64,000 nt of DNA from Borrelia sp. RT5S (GTDB lineage: Bacteria > Spirochaetota > Spirochaetia > Borreliales > Borreliaceae). The stretch lies in NCBI RefSeq assembly GCF_021165755.1, contig NZ_CP088936.1, positions 124,001-188,000 on the forward strand. The letters run 5' to 3'. This document shows, piece after piece, positions 10,511-20,340 of this stretch. The first letter of the stretch is position 1. Each line of letters begins with the position of its first letter. Under the pieces are notes generated by a model that ran no database searches, was not told where the DNA came from, and worked only from the letters and a program-made list of their open reading frames with translations. A program made the position numbers and the translations under genes.

Positions 10511-10586
10511 AATACGAGAAAAATTTAATATTTAAATTCTTAACAATTTAATGTTTATTATACATGAGGAGCACTAACAGCACTTA

Positions 10587-12464
10587 ATGCGAAAAAATTC
10601 TACTAGCAAGTTAAGATTAAATATAGTTCTTATAGCCTTCTTAATAATTACAATATTATCAATATACAAGTACTTTGTTCTAATGTCTTTAAAAAACACA
10701 ATTTATTTCCCTAAAAATATAGACTCTACTTCAAAAAGAGGAAGCATTTATGATAGAAACGGCAAAGTAATGGCATTCTCTTCACAATCATATTCAGTTG
10801 GTACAGACATAAGTAAAATAAAAGACATTGTAAATACATCAGAAACCCTTGGAGCAATTCTTAAGATTGAACCCGAAATACTTAAGAAAGAATTATCCGA
10901 AAAAAAAGGATTCATGTACATAAAAAGAAAAGTTCCAAGAGAAGAATCTGATTTGGTTAAAAGAATTCAATCAGAGGGTAGATTAAAAGAAATCACTCTT
11001 TATCCGGACCATACAAGAATTTATCCTTTCAGAGGATTATCGAGCAATATTACAGGATTTGTCGGCACTGATAATATTGGGCTTAACGGAATTGAATTAT
11101 CTCTGAATAGCACACTAAATAAAGACCCCACCAAACAACAATCCATAAACGAAAACCTGAGTACAAACAACATATACTTAACAATAGACATGGACTTACA
11201 AAGGAATGTAAATCAAATAACTAAAAAATACTTTAAAGAAAATAATCCTGAAAGTATGCTTGCTATAATAATGGACGCAAAGAATGGAGATATTATATCT
11301 ATGCTTCAATTTCCACAATATGATGCTAACTATTATTCAAAATATCCTAAAGATATATGGAATAATTTTGCCACTTCTTTGACTTATGAACCTGGCAGTA
11401 TTAACAAAATTTTTACAGTTGCAATTATATTGGACAGTGGCCGCCTAAATTTAAATGAAAAATTCTTAGATAACGGAATATATCAAAAAAAATTTAAATC
11501 CGGAGAATTAATTACAATAAAAACCTTAAATCCTCCTTATGATTACATTGATTCTAGTGGAATTTTAATCCATTCATCGAATGTGGGGATAGCTCACATT
11601 ACAGACAAAGTAAATAATGAATATTTCTACACAAAACTCCTTGATTTCGGTTTTGGAGAGAAAGTTGGATTTCCCTTTCCTGGAGAGACAAAAGGACTGC
11701 TAAAGCATCACTCTAAATGGTCAGGAAGAAGCAAACCCACAATAGGATTCGGACAAGAAATAGGGGTTTCAGCAATTCAAATACTGCAAGCCGCCAGCGT
11801 ACTAAGCAACAATGGAATCATGATAAAACCCAAAATCATAAAAAAAATTAGTAATGAAACGGAAAATACGATTCAAGAATTTCAAAAAGAAGAAGTCAGA
11901 AAAGTAATATCCAGCCGTACAGCAAAAGAGGTTTTAAAAATGATGAGAGAAGTTGTAAATAAAGGGGGAATACCAAAACTTAAGATAAAAAATCTAAATA
12001 TCTCAGCAAAAAGTGGCACCTCACAAGTTATTGACAAAACTACGGGAAAATATTCAGAAGAAGATTATACATCGTCAATATTAGTCATATATCCCACAGA
12101 AGAGCCCCAATACATCATATACATTGTGTATAGATACCCTAAAAAAATAATATATGGAACAAGAATTGCTGCACCGATGGCAAAAGAAATAATAGAATTA
12201 ATTGAACATCGCAATAATAAAGACAAACATAACAAAATTAAACTACCCTCAAAAATTAGCTTGCCAAAGGCTACAATAAAATATAAAAAAACAGAATACA
12301 TGCCAGACCTTACAGGAATCTCTAAAAGAGATTTAATGGAAATACTAAAAGACTACACAAACATAAAAATTAATACAAAAGGAAACGGATTCGTATACAA
12401 ACAATCACACCCCCCTAGCACGAAACTAGAAGACATAGATACTCTGGAAATAAAGCTCAGGTAA
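10587..12464 (+). CDS. class B penicillin-binding protein with PASTA domain (FtsI/SpoVD type)
   Basis: A 625-residue peptidoglycan transpeptidase anchored by one N-terminal helix (about residues 12-33). The dimerisation domain starts at KRGSIYDRNGKVMA. The catalytic triad motifs are visible: S271-I-N-K274, SSN near residue 330, and K475-S-G-T. The last 55 residues (YMPDLTGISKRDLMEIL onward) are a PASTA domain, more usual in septal PBPs of Gram-positives and spirochaetes. The start is fixed by an in-frame TAA four codons upstream. The nearest Shine-Dalgarno (GAGGAG) is 15 bases from the ATG, which is unusually far. Counterpart of BB0136; septal role is inference. Confidence 0.92.
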   Translation: MRKNSTSKLRLNIVLIAFLIITILSIYKYFVLMSLKNTIYFPKNIDSTSKRGSIYDRNGKVMAFSSQSYSVGTDISKIKDIVNTSETLGAILKIEPEILKKELSEKKGFMYIKRKVPREESDLVKRIQSEGRLKEITLYPDHTRIYPFRGLSSNITGFVGTDNIGLNGIELSLNSTLNKDPTKQQSINENLSTNNIYLTIDMDLQRNVNQITKKYFKENNPESMLAIIMDAKNGDIISMLQFPQYDANYYSKYPKDIWNNFATSLTYEPGSINKIFTVAIILDSGRLNLNEKFLDNGIYQKKFKSGELITIKTLNPPYDYIDSSGILIHSSNVGIAHITDKVNNEYFYTKLLDFGFGEKVGFPFPGETKGLLKHHSKWSGRSKPTIGFGQEIGVSAIQILQAASVLSNNGIMIKPKIIKKISNETENTIQEFQKEEVRKVISSRTAKEVLKMMREVVNKGGIPKLKIKNLNISAKSGTSQVIDKTTGKYSEEDYTSSILVIYPTEEPQYIIYIVYRYPKKIIYGTRIAAPMAKEIIELIEHRNNKDKHNKIKLPSKISLPKATIKYKKTEYMPDLTGISKRDLMEILKDYTNIKINTKGNGFVYKQSHPPSTKLEDIDTLEIKLR

Positions 12465-12466
12465 AC

Positions 12467-14359
12467 TTAAGAAAACAAATTCTTTATCTCATTCCTATAA
12501 AAATTTAAAATATAGTTACGCTTAATATCCATCTTAATCGACATCTCTTTACCCACCTCAAAAGGCTTCTCTAAAAGAGTAAATTTTAATATCTGCTCAA
12601 AAGACTTAAACCCATTGGCTTTGCTGATAAGTTTTCTTATCTCGTCATTAATAGCCTTGAGGACGACATTATTAGCAATAATCTGACTCCTGTTATCACG
12701 GTCAAGTATTTTCTGCCCCATATTCTCTAAATATTTATTTATCTCTTCAAAGTTAGGAAGAATCAATGCCCCCAGAAATTTTTGATCCTGCCCCACCACA
12801 ACAGCCTTTTCTATCAACAAAGACTCTTCAAGTTTAACTTCAATTGGCGCAGGCTCGATATTCTCTCCATTATTTAAAACAATCGTATCCTTCTCTCTCC
12901 CAATAACTTGAACAACATTATCCTTTGATAACCTAACAATATCTCCCGTATTTAAAAATCCATCAGGACCAATAACCTGCCTTGTGGTCTCCTCGTCCTG
13001 ATAATACCCAAGCATGATCTGAGGTCCCTTAACAAATAAAATACCCTTCCCCGGCTTCCTAAGTTTATTGCCATCCTCATCCCTAATCTCAGCAATAGTC
13101 CCAGGTAGGATCTTACCACAGGTTCCAAGTATAGTTCTTCCCTGCTCATTAGAAGCAACACCAGGGGCCGCCTCCGTTAACCCATAAGCATTAGCAAGCT
13201 CAATCCCGATTGAATTAAAAAATCTTACAACAGACAAAGCCATACTACCACCTCCGGTAATACCTACAACAAAACTACTACCCAAAACCTTCCTTATCTT
13301 CTTAAAGATAACTGAATCACCCAACATCCTAAGAGGAAACAACACAACTAAACCCAACACCCCTAATACCTTCTTTATAGGCATTAATAAATCGAATCCA
13401 TTATCAGGATATAGCCCCCTAACCATCCGATAACAAATATCATTCAAACAGGCCACACTAACGAAAAACCCAAACAATAATCTAGCTAAGAAAGACTTCT
13501 TTGCCACCTCTTTGTAAATATTCTGTCTTATAGCAATCCAAAGCCTAGGCACAGCAGCAATATAATGAGGATTAATATTCCTAATATCATCAAGCATATT
13601 CCTTGGCACGATACTTGAAAATAAACAAACCATACCTTTAAGAAAAATATTGTAAGAAAATGATCTTTGAAACGAATGCCAAATCGGCAAAATACACATA
13701 AATATCTGACCTTCGCTAGTATTAGCCATCCGACTAAAGCTAGACACCTGATAAAGAAGATTAGAATGCGAAAGCACCACTCCCTTAGGGCTTCCCGTAG
13801 TACCAGAAGTGTATATTATAGTGGCCATGTCATGATTATTAATGCCACCTAAAGCCTTAATAATCTCATCATCTCTCCTCCCCCTATCCCCAATCGAAAT
13901 ACACTCCCTGTAAGAGTAAACCTTAAAGTCACCAAACCTTTCCCTGTCTTCATCCGATAAGTCATCAATAACAACAATAATAGGCTTTACCTGAAACTTA
14001 ATCTGGGAAACCAAACTAAGTAAATTTAGACTCTCAACTATCACTACTCTAGACAGAACAGAATTAACAATCACCTCCGCCTCAAGAAGCGTAACATCAG
14101 CCCCTTTAGGCACATCCACAGCACCCAAAGACAAAATCGCAAAATCTACAACGGTCCACTCACTTCTATTCTCGGAACAAATAAACACCTTATCCTGATA
14201 TCCCAAGCCCACTCCCTTCAAAAAAGAAGCAAACCTTAAAACATCATCTTTTAAATCCTTGTAAGTAGCCCTCAAATAGCTCTTGCCGCTCCTATATATC
14301 TGAGCAACCCCATCACCACGCCTATCGGCAACTTCAAAAAATGACCTTACTATTGACAT
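12467..14359 (-). CDS. fadD: long-chain acyl-CoA synthetase (AMP-forming)
   Basis: A 630-residue adenylate-forming enzyme. The AMP-binding motif IIYTSGTTGSPKGVVLSH is at about residue 180, NAYGLTEAAPGVASNE is the A5 region, and GFLNTGDIVRL is the A7 motif with the ATP-ribose-binding Asp. The insert with hydrophobic segments around residues 290-345 resembles other long-chain ACSs (FAA type). Borrelia cannot make fatty acids, so such enzymes activate host fatty acids for lipid and lipoprotein synthesis; this is known biology of the genus. It ends two bases from the convergent PBP gene. Counterpart of BB0137. Confidence 0.93.
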   Translation of the reverse strand: MSIVRSFFEVADRRGDGVAQIYRSGKSYLRATYKDLKDDVLRFASFLKGVGLGYQDKVFICSENRSEWTVVDFAILSLGAVDVPKGADVTLLEAEVIVNSVLSRVVIVESLNLLSLVSQIKFQVKPIIVVIDDLSDEDRERFGDFKVYSYRECISIGDRGRRDDEIIKALGGINNHDMATIIYTSGTTGSPKGVVLSHSNLLYQVSSFSRMANTSEGQIFMCILPIWHSFQRSFSYNIFLKGMVCLFSSIVPRNMLDDIRNINPHYIAAVPRLWIAIRQNIYKEVAKKSFLARLLFGFFVSVACLNDICYRMVRGLYPDNGFDLLMPIKKVLGVLGLVVLFPLRMLGDSVIFKKIRKVLGSSFVVGITGGGSMALSVVRFFNSIGIELANAYGLTEAAPGVASNEQGRTILGTCGKILPGTIAEIRDEDGNKLRKPGKGILFVKGPQIMLGYYQDEETTRQVIGPDGFLNTGDIVRLSKDNVVQVIGREKDTIVLNNGENIEPAPIEVKLEESLLIEKAVVVGQDQKFLGALILPNFEEINKYLENMGQKILDRDNRSQIIANNVVLKAINDEIRKLISKANGFKSFEQILKFTLLEKPFEVGKEMSIKMDIKRNYILNFYRNEIKNLFS

Positions 14360-14371
14360 ACAATCTCACTC

Positions 14372-14386
14372 AACACCTAGGGTGTT
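14372..14386. repeat. inverted repeat at the fadD transcription start
   Basis: AACACC-TAG-GGTGTT is a perfect 6-base stem with a 3-base spacer. It sits between the fadD -10 box and the Shine-Dalgarno, about where transcription should start. It could be an operator or a small 5' hairpin. Confidence 0.5.
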
Positions 14387-14394
14387 ATGCTCTA

Positions 14395-14403
14395 ATTATA
14401 CCA
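14395..14403 (-). promoter_or_regulatory. extended -10 promoter of fadD
   Basis: On the minus strand TGGTATAAT is a perfect extended -10 (TGnTATAAT), 36 bases before the fadD ATG. No good -35 is present, as is usual for extended -10 promoters. The rest of the gap to 14568 holds only a weak terminator-like hairpin. Confidence 0.65.
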
Positions 14404-14519
14404 TTTTAAATCAATAAATTGTAACTCCATTCTTCAACAACATCCCGCACCCTGGAATGATATCACATAAAACAACTATTACCAACAATGAATGATAAAA
14501 ACACTAAATTAACAAAATT

Positions 14520-14537
14520 AGAAGATATCGCTCTTCT
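14520..14537 (-). terminator. weak terminator-like hairpin after the bes operon
   Basis: AGAAGA and TCTTCT pair around a six-base loop; on the minus strand the hairpin is followed by AATTTTG. It lies 32 bases after the PII-like gene. The stem is short and AT-rich, so the call is weak. Confidence 0.3.
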
Positions 14538-14568
14538 GACTCCATACATCATAAAACGTACCAAGATA

Positions 14569-14862
14569 TCAAACACCCATAACAAAGAATCTAATCCCCT
14601 CTGTAGGATATTCTTTATCCAAACTCTCCACAACATTTTTTAACCTTTCTATAACAATTAAATTGCCAGTATAGACTATAAGAATAAAATTTTCTTCAGG
14701 CCAAACTCCGTTAGCCTGTTTTTCACCCTTTCTTCCTTTGCCATGGACATTATATATCTTAGAATAGTATATAGACTCACCCAACTCTTTTTCTATCCCA
14801 TGAATACGTTCGTGAAGATCGTGCTCTAAAGATAAGTTAGAAATTATTTCTACTCTACACAT
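14569..14862 (-). CDS. small PII/GlnB-like protein attached to the efflux operon
   Basis: 97 residues with the look of a ferredoxin-fold PII-like protein: CRVEIISNLSLEHDL (strand 1 and helix), a middle loop with YNVHGKGRKGEKQANGVWPE, and a second half FILIVYTGN...LKNVVESLDKEYPTEGIRFFVM. Small PII-like or DUF3240-type proteins encoded beside RND pumps are known in other bacteria; ligand and role here are unknown. It starts 12 bases after besB with GGGGGTTTTAT before the ATG, so it is the last gene of the besC-besA-besB transcript. It lacks the T-loop Tyr region typical of true GlnB. Function is inference from fold-like pattern and position. Confidence 0.65.
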   Translation of the reverse strand: MCRVEIISNLSLEHDLHERIHGIEKELGESIYYSKIYNVHGKGRKGEKQANGVWPEENFILIVYTGNLIVIERLKNVVESLDKEYPTEGIRFFVMGV

Positions 14863-14874
14863 ATAAAACCCCCA

Positions 14875-17800
14875 CTAATCATCATCCTCTTCAATAAAGA
14901 GGTTATTAACCTTATCATCATGCTTAACATAACCAACATTATTCCTCAAAGAACTCTTATTGGATAATTTTAATAACTTTGAAAAGATGAAATTTTTTAC
15001 AGAGATTTTGGAAAAAATCTCAAAAACCATAGGAATAAAAAGTAAAGTAAGAAACGTACTGGCTGTCATTCCGCCTATAAAAGTAATAGCAATAGGCTTT
15101 ACAAGAACACCGCCACTAGTATCTGAGAATGCAAGAGGAATAAGACCTATGATTGATGTTAAAGCAGACATTAAAACAGGCCTAAACCTAGACCTACCAC
15201 CTTCAAGTACTGCTTCTTCAAGCTTAAAGCCCCTCTTAACTAATAAATTAATATAATCTATTAAAACAATACCTGTATTAACAACAACTCCAACAAGCAT
15301 AAGCATACCAATACCTGTGAAAACAGAAATAGTTTCTCTTGTTATAAGGTGAATAAGCACAACACCCACTACAGTTAATGGAATTGTAAAAAAAATAATA
15401 AATGGCTTTAAAAGAGATTCAAATTGAGATGCCATTATGCCAAATACAAGCAAGATAGCCATAAAAATTACGGCCTTGAATTGTTCCATATTTTTAGTAA
15501 ATGCGTCATATTCCCCTTTAAAATCAACCAATACACCGTCTCTTTGGGGAAATTTATTAGTCACAAAATCTGTTACCCTTGATGTGATTAAAGCTAAATT
15601 CTCACCTGGAGGAATACCTGCTTTAAGACGAACTACTGGAGATTGATCTTCTCTAGAAATAACTCCAACTCCCTTTGTTTTTCTAAACTTAGCTACTGAA
15701 GAGAGAGGAATTTTAACTCCTAATGTATTTTTAATAAATATCTTATCCAAATCTTTCAAATTAGTAATGTCACGCCTATCAAGCCTGAGTAAAATATCAT
15801 AATTTAAGCCGCTCTCCGTGTATTTACCTGCAGAAATACCATCAATATTAGCCTTAATCTCTCTGGAAAGAGCACTCATATTAATTCCATAAGAATAAAC
15901 CCTGTCTCTATCTATATCCACACTAATTTGGTTTTCTTCTTCCTTTACATTAAGTCTAATATTTACAAGGTTAGGGAATTCTCTCTTTAAAGCACTGACC
16001 AACAAATTCCCATAATCCCTTGCGGCCTCAAAATCAGAAGCAATAATCCTAATGTCAATAGGAGAGCCCCCAAAAAATCCACCCCCTCCCGAAGAAGCTT
16101 TAGTGCTCAAATAAGGATAAAGCTCTGCAATTCGCTCGTAAACTCTATATTGAAGAATTTCCGGTTCCGCAACAATTTTCTCACCTCTCTCCGCCTCTGA
16201 AAACAATCTAACTTGAAACATCACTTCACTTGAATACACTTGAGTAACAATACTTTTGTAAACTTTAATTTCGTCTTTTATAACTTCTAAAAATTTACCC
16301 GCATAAAATTTTGCACTTTCCAAATTTATCTTATCCGGAAACTGAAAGGAAAAATTAATGGAAGGTGACGTAACGCTAGGCCCAGAAGATACATTTAAAA
16401 CCAAAAAAGAACATAAACTTAAAAAAAAACTAAAAATAATAATTAATGAAAAAATTACTTTGTGAGCCAAAACATACTTTAGTAATTTAACGTAAAAAAC
16501 TTCTCCAACATAATAAATTCCATAAAAAAAATCATCAACTCTTTTAATAAATCTATTTTTGATGGGTTTTTGAAAAGTAGTGTAGAGTCCTACATAGTGA
16601 GTCGCAAGAACAGGAACTAAAAAAATTGCAACAAATAAAGAAGTTGCTAAAGATATAACGATAGTAAAGGCAAAATCCCTAACTAGATCGGCAATAAATC
16701 CTAACTCAGATCTAAAAACAAGAACGGGGGCAAACACACAAATTGATGTTAAAGTCGAGGATACAATCGGAAGCATCATTTCTTGAGCCCCAAGAATCGC
16801 AGATGGAATAAGCTTTGTCCCCTTTTGTCTATACTTGTATATATTATCTATTACAGAGATAGAACAATCAACAAGCATACCAACGCCCAAAGCAAGCCCC
16901 GAAAGACTTAACAAGTTAAGTGAAACATTTGCAAAATACATTAGACAAAAGGTAATAATTACAGCCAATGGTATTGAAATTCCAATAATAATTGTCGCCC
17001 TAAAACTTCTTAAGAAGAAAAAAATAATAAATATTGCAAGCATTGCTCCATAATAAGCTGAATCTGTGACAGAAGAAATAGACTCTTTAATAAATTCAGA
17101 TGTATCTGATACAAGATCTAAGGATATATCTCTTGGAAGCGAAGGCTTGATTTTATCAATTTCTGCATTAACTACATTTGAAACTGCAATAGGACTTGCA
17201 TCGCTATGTTTCTGCACACTTAACACAATAGAGGGTTTACCATTATAGTAACTGTAATCTGCTAGCTCCTTAAAAGCACTCTTAATTGTTGCAATATCTT
17301 TAAGCTTAACCTGAACAGGAGATATATTGTCTGTAGAATGGTTACTAGGGTTCCTATAAGAAACAACCACATTCTCCAAATCGTTAATTGAAGCAAATTT
17401 TGCAGTTACTTGTGTAAGGTACTCCAACCCGTTATCTATCATATTGCCAACCGACAATTCAAAGTTTTGAGAAGAAATTGACGCTGCTATCTCTGACAAG
17501 GTCAACCCATATGCCTCCAGTTTGTTTTGAGAAATTTCAATTAAAATATTCCTATCACTCCCGCCTAAAACCTCAACGAGGCCAACCCCATTAAGACTTT
17601 CTAATCTAGACTTGACAATACTAACAGCATATTTTCTAAGCTCTGAGACGGACCTATCTGAATAGATAACAAAAGTCAATACTGGTATATCACCCGAACG
17701 AAATCTCATAATCTTAGGTGAGCTAGCCTCTTTAGGTAAAAGATCTTTGAAGGATTCCAATACATCTCTTATCTCATTTAAAGCTAAATCCAAATTAGAT

Positions 17801-18090
17801 CCATGATGAAATTTAATAAAAATATTGCTTGCTCCCTTAGAGGATGAACTGTCTATTTTCTCCACATTCTTTACAGAAGCAAGACCACTCTCAAGAACGC
17901 TAGACACTCTCTCCTCAACTTCTTTCGGAGAAGCCCCAGGATAGGATGTATAAATAGTGATTACACTATTTTCAATTGCCGGTAACAAATCTACCTTTAG
18001 CCTTGTAAAGGTGTAAACACTGACCATAGTTATTAATGAAAACAATATTAACATGGTTATTGGCTTGTCAACAACCTTCTTTACCAGCAT
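14875..18090 (-). CDS. besB: RND efflux transporter, inner-membrane pump subunit (AcrB family)
   Basis: About 1071 residues with the RND layout: a first helix (PITMLILFSLITMVSVYTF), a large periplasmic loop, a six-helix bundle, and the same again. It takes up substrates from membrane and periplasm and drives them out with the proton gradient. The TM4 relay reads GMLVDCSISVIDN (D408, C409 in this numbering), where AcrB has DD; the TM10 position of AcrB Lys940 is Asn (GVVVNTGIVLIDY). I chose ATG 18090 because GGAGAAAGGT lies directly upstream; the TTG at 18102 is the alternative. Counterpart of BB0140. Confidence 0.93.
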   Translation of the reverse strand: MLVKKVVDKPITMLILFSLITMVSVYTFTRLKVDLLPAIENSVITIYTSYPGASPKEVEERVSSVLESGLASVKNVEKIDSSSSKGASNIFIKFHHGSNLDLALNEIRDVLESFKDLLPKEASSPKIMRFRSGDIPVLTFVIYSDRSVSELRKYAVSIVKSRLESLNGVGLVEVLGGSDRNILIEISQNKLEAYGLTLSEIAASISSQNFELSVGNMIDNGLEYLTQVTAKFASINDLENVVVSYRNPSNHSTDNISPVQVKLKDIATIKSAFKELADYSYYNGKPSIVLSVQKHSDASPIAVSNVVNAEIDKIKPSLPRDISLDLVSDTSEFIKESISSVTDSAYYGAMLAIFIIFFFLRSFRATIIIGISIPLAVIITFCLMYFANVSLNLLSLSGLALGVGMLVDCSISVIDNIYKYRQKGTKLIPSAILGAQEMMLPIVSSTLTSICVFAPVLVFRSELGFIADLVRDFAFTIVISLATSLFVAIFLVPVLATHYVGLYTTFQKPIKNRFIKRVDDFFYGIYYVGEVFYVKLLKYVLAHKVIFSLIIIFSFFLSLCSFLVLNVSSGPSVTSPSINFSFQFPDKINLESAKFYAGKFLEVIKDEIKVYKSIVTQVYSSEVMFQVRLFSEAERGEKIVAEPEILQYRVYERIAELYPYLSTKASSGGGGFFGGSPIDIRIIASDFEAARDYGNLLVSALKREFPNLVNIRLNVKEEENQISVDIDRDRVYSYGINMSALSREIKANIDGISAGKYTESGLNYDILLRLDRRDITNLKDLDKIFIKNTLGVKIPLSSVAKFRKTKGVGVISREDQSPVVRLKAGIPPGENLALITSRVTDFVTNKFPQRDGVLVDFKGEYDAFTKNMEQFKAVIFMAILLVFGIMASQFESLLKPFIIFFTIPLTVVGVVLIHLITRETISVFTGIGMLMLVGVVVNTGIVLIDYINLLVKRGFKLEEAVLEGGRSRFRPVLMSALTSIIGLIPLAFSDTSGGVLVKPIAITFIGGMTASTFLTLLFIPMVFEIFSKISVKNFIFSKLLKLSNKSSLRNNVGYVKHDDKVNNLFIEEDDD

Positions 18091-18108
18091 ACCTTTCTCC
18101 AATAAAAA

Positions 18109-19071
18109 TTACACATTGTCTTCACTCGCAAGCCCTTCTCTAATCTCTGCTATATTTACATAGGCCCCATCGGAAAGAGCCGACATACCTTCAATCACAA
18201 TTAAATCATCTTCATTAATCCCATCCCTAACAGACACGATATTATCTACTTCAAATCCCATTAGAGGGAACAACATCTGAACTGTTTTAGCATCTTCACT
18301 TATCCTGAATACAAATCGCCTACCTTCTCGCTCCACAACAGCACTACTTGGAATTTTTATTACATTTTTTAAGTGACTAGTGACAATTTTTACCTTTGCA
18401 AACATCCCAACAATCATTTTTTTTGTATTCTTCCCCACAGGATCAAGATATACTTCAGCTGCACGACTCTTAACATCAAGCACAGGCGACACTTCCGAAA
18501 TTCTTGCTACAAACTTTTCACCAGGATAAGATTCAATCTCAACAACTGCATTATTACCAGGCTTAACATCTAGGATATACCTCTCAGATACATAAGCCCT
18601 AATCTGAGTTGTATCTATTCTACCTATTAAAGCAATACTTGTTTGAGGCCCAACTGTCTCACCAATTTTGCGATTAACAGTTAAAACATACCCAGAAATT
18701 GGTGCTTTTACTGGACTCTTTAAATAAAGAGCTCCTGGTTTTGATGGATCAAGCATTGCAATCACTTGTCCTTTCTGCACATAAGTTCCAAGCCTCACAT
18801 TAAGAGTTGTTATTTTACCTGCAGTATCTGGAAATACATCTGCCTTAACCTTGGTATCTATATCTCCATTTAAAGCAATATAATCACTTAAAGTCCCTTT
18901 CCTAGCTCTCATGGCAATAACTGGGAATTTATAAGGATCATCAACGCCCTTTCCCATCGCCCCTTCTTGAACTTCTTTCCCAGAGCTCCTGTTACATGAG
19001 CAAAGAAACAACACACTTAAGCAAAATAAACAATACCTAACGCTAAACATAATATTCAAAATTAAATTCAT
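18109..19071 (-). CDS. besA: RND efflux periplasmic adaptor lipoprotein (membrane fusion protein)
   Basis: A 320-residue HlyD/AcrA-type adaptor that bridges BesB and BesC. The signal peptide ends in a lipobox, LCSC at about residues 25-28, so it is a lipoprotein. The lipoyl/barrel-sandwich halves are KITTLNVRLGTYVQKGQVIA and SPVKAPISGYVLTVNRKIGETVG in pieces; the helical hairpin between them is very short, as in BesA of B. burgdorferi. A beta-barrel and membrane-proximal domain follow. The start ATG has AGGAAT upstream, right after the besC stop. Counterpart of BB0141. Confidence 0.93.
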   Translation of the reverse strand: MNLILNIMFSVRYCLFCLSVLFLCSCNRSSGKEVQEGAMGKGVDDPYKFPVIAMRARKGTLSDYIALNGDIDTKVKADVFPDTAGKITTLNVRLGTYVQKGQVIAMLDPSKPGALYLKSPVKAPISGYVLTVNRKIGETVGPQTSIALIGRIDTTQIRAYVSERYILDVKPGNNAVVEIESYPGEKFVARISEVSPVLDVKSRAAEVYLDPVGKNTKKMIVGMFAKVKIVTSHLKNVIKIPSSAVVEREGRRFVFRISEDAKTVQMLFPLMGFEVDNIVSVRDGINEDDLIVIEGMSALSDGAYVNIAEIREGLASEDNV

Positions 19072-19083
19072 AAAATATTCCTA

Positions 19084-20340
19084 TCAATCCAATGCATTTA
19101 TCAAATCTTTGTATTCAAGGATTGCATTCGCATAATTTAGTTTATCTCTTACAAACTGTAAATCGCTCTTTTTATAAGAAACTTCAATGTCATTTAATTT
19201 TAAAAGATCTATTCCACCTGAATTAAACGCATCAAACGCCATCTGATAATTTTTCCTAGATAATTCCAAATTCATCTTTGAGGCATCTAGGATAGATTTA
19301 TATCTTCTAACATCTTTACGTTTATGCACAACACTAGACTTAAATTTACGAATTTCATTTGAAACTTGATTTTTCAAAATTTCTAATTGATAATCCTTAT
19401 CCCATATATTTGTAAAATTTCCTGAAAATGGCATCATTCCCGTTAAATTATATTTCAGCCCCAATGAGGCAGTAAATCCATTCTTTGAAAAACCACCCAA
19501 ACTGCCATTAAAAGGAATAGTAGCAGAATAAGAGACCCCTAAAGAAAAACTCGGCAGAAAAGTATCTAACCAAATAGAATCAAGAGATTTTTGAATGCTA
19601 CTAGAAGAATTATTTAATGCCCTGACGTCTGGCAACTCATTCACATCTATGACTTCACTAAGTAAAGAAAAATCCAGCACCTCGTCTGACAATTCTCCTA
19701 CAGTCTCAAAATCCTGCAAAACATCCAACCCTATTAGCATCTTGAATGCTTCTTTTAATTTTTCAAAATTAATAATTTGCTCATCTAAAGCAGGTTGAGA
19801 CTTGTCATACTTAAGCTTAGCATCAAGATAGTCTAATTCAGATAAAAGCCCGTTATTATATGCAATCCTAGCTTGCTCAAATTTGAGCTTGCTATTCTTA
19901 AGCTGACTTTCTAAAACTTCCAAAGCAATTTTTAAAGCTATCAACTCATTATACATCTTAAGCACACCCAATCTAATACCCTTAACAGCCTTCTCTCTAT
20001 CTATTCTAGCCCTTTCATAGTCAAGAATAGTCAATTGAAGTCTTTTGAAAACGGACGGAATTAACGCAAGATCAGCAGAAGCTCCAAGCCCCACTCCCCA
20101 ATGATCTTTTTCCTCTGCATTAGGAATAGAAGAACCTGACCTTGAAAGCCCCGCATTAACACCCAAATTCGGTATGAAAACATTCCAAGAATTATCTTTA
20201 TATAATTTTTTGATCTTCTCTCTATACTCGGCGCTCCTAGCATCTAGACTACTCTCCAAAGCCATACGAACAGCTTCTTCAGGAGCTATTTGAATGGTTT
20301 CTGCATAAGACGAAAACACTAAAACAAAAACCAATATCAA
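19084..20340 (-). CDS. besC: TolC-family outer-membrane efflux channel
   Basis: About 418 residues, TolC-like outer-membrane channel of the BesABC pump. Two structural repeats show the paired long helices (for example LKNSKLKFEQARIAYNNGLL, and LELSRKNYQMAFDAFNSG in the second repeat). N-terminus: a signal peptide ending SSYA. Start choice is uncertain. TTG 20340 gives MILVFVLVF, with no positive residue and a GGGGGAG 12 bases away; an ATT at 20349 would give MKKLILVFV, a proper signal peptide, three bases after GGGGGAG. The first gene of the bes operon. BesC of B. burgdorferi is known to form channels and to be needed for antibiotic resistance and mouse infection. Counterpart of BB0142. Confidence 0.9.
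   Translation of the reverse strand: MILVFVLVFSSYAETIQIAPEEAVRMALESSLDARSAEYREKIKKLYKDNSWNVFIPNLGVNAGLSRSGSSIPNAEEKDHWGVGLGASADLALIPSVFKRLQLTILDYERARIDREKAVKGIRLGVLKMYNELIALKIALEVLESQLKNSKLKFEQARIAYNNGLLSELDYLDAKLKYDKSQPALDEQIINFEKLKEAFKMLIGLDVLQDFETVGELSDEVLDFSLLSEVIDVNELPDVRALNNSSSSIQKSLDSIWLDTFLPSFSLGVSYSATIPFNGSLGGFSKNGFTASLGLKYNLTGMMPFSGNFTNIWDKDYQLEILKNQVSNEIRKFKSSVVHKRKDVRRYKSILDASKMNLELSRKNYQMAFDAFNSGGIDLLKLNDIEVSYKKSDLQFVRDKLNYANAILEYKDLINALD

Noticed and set aside
14404-14568. tRNA or other RNA gene in the gap after fadD
   Set aside because: No cloverleaf or TpsiC-like sequence is present; only a weak hairpin.
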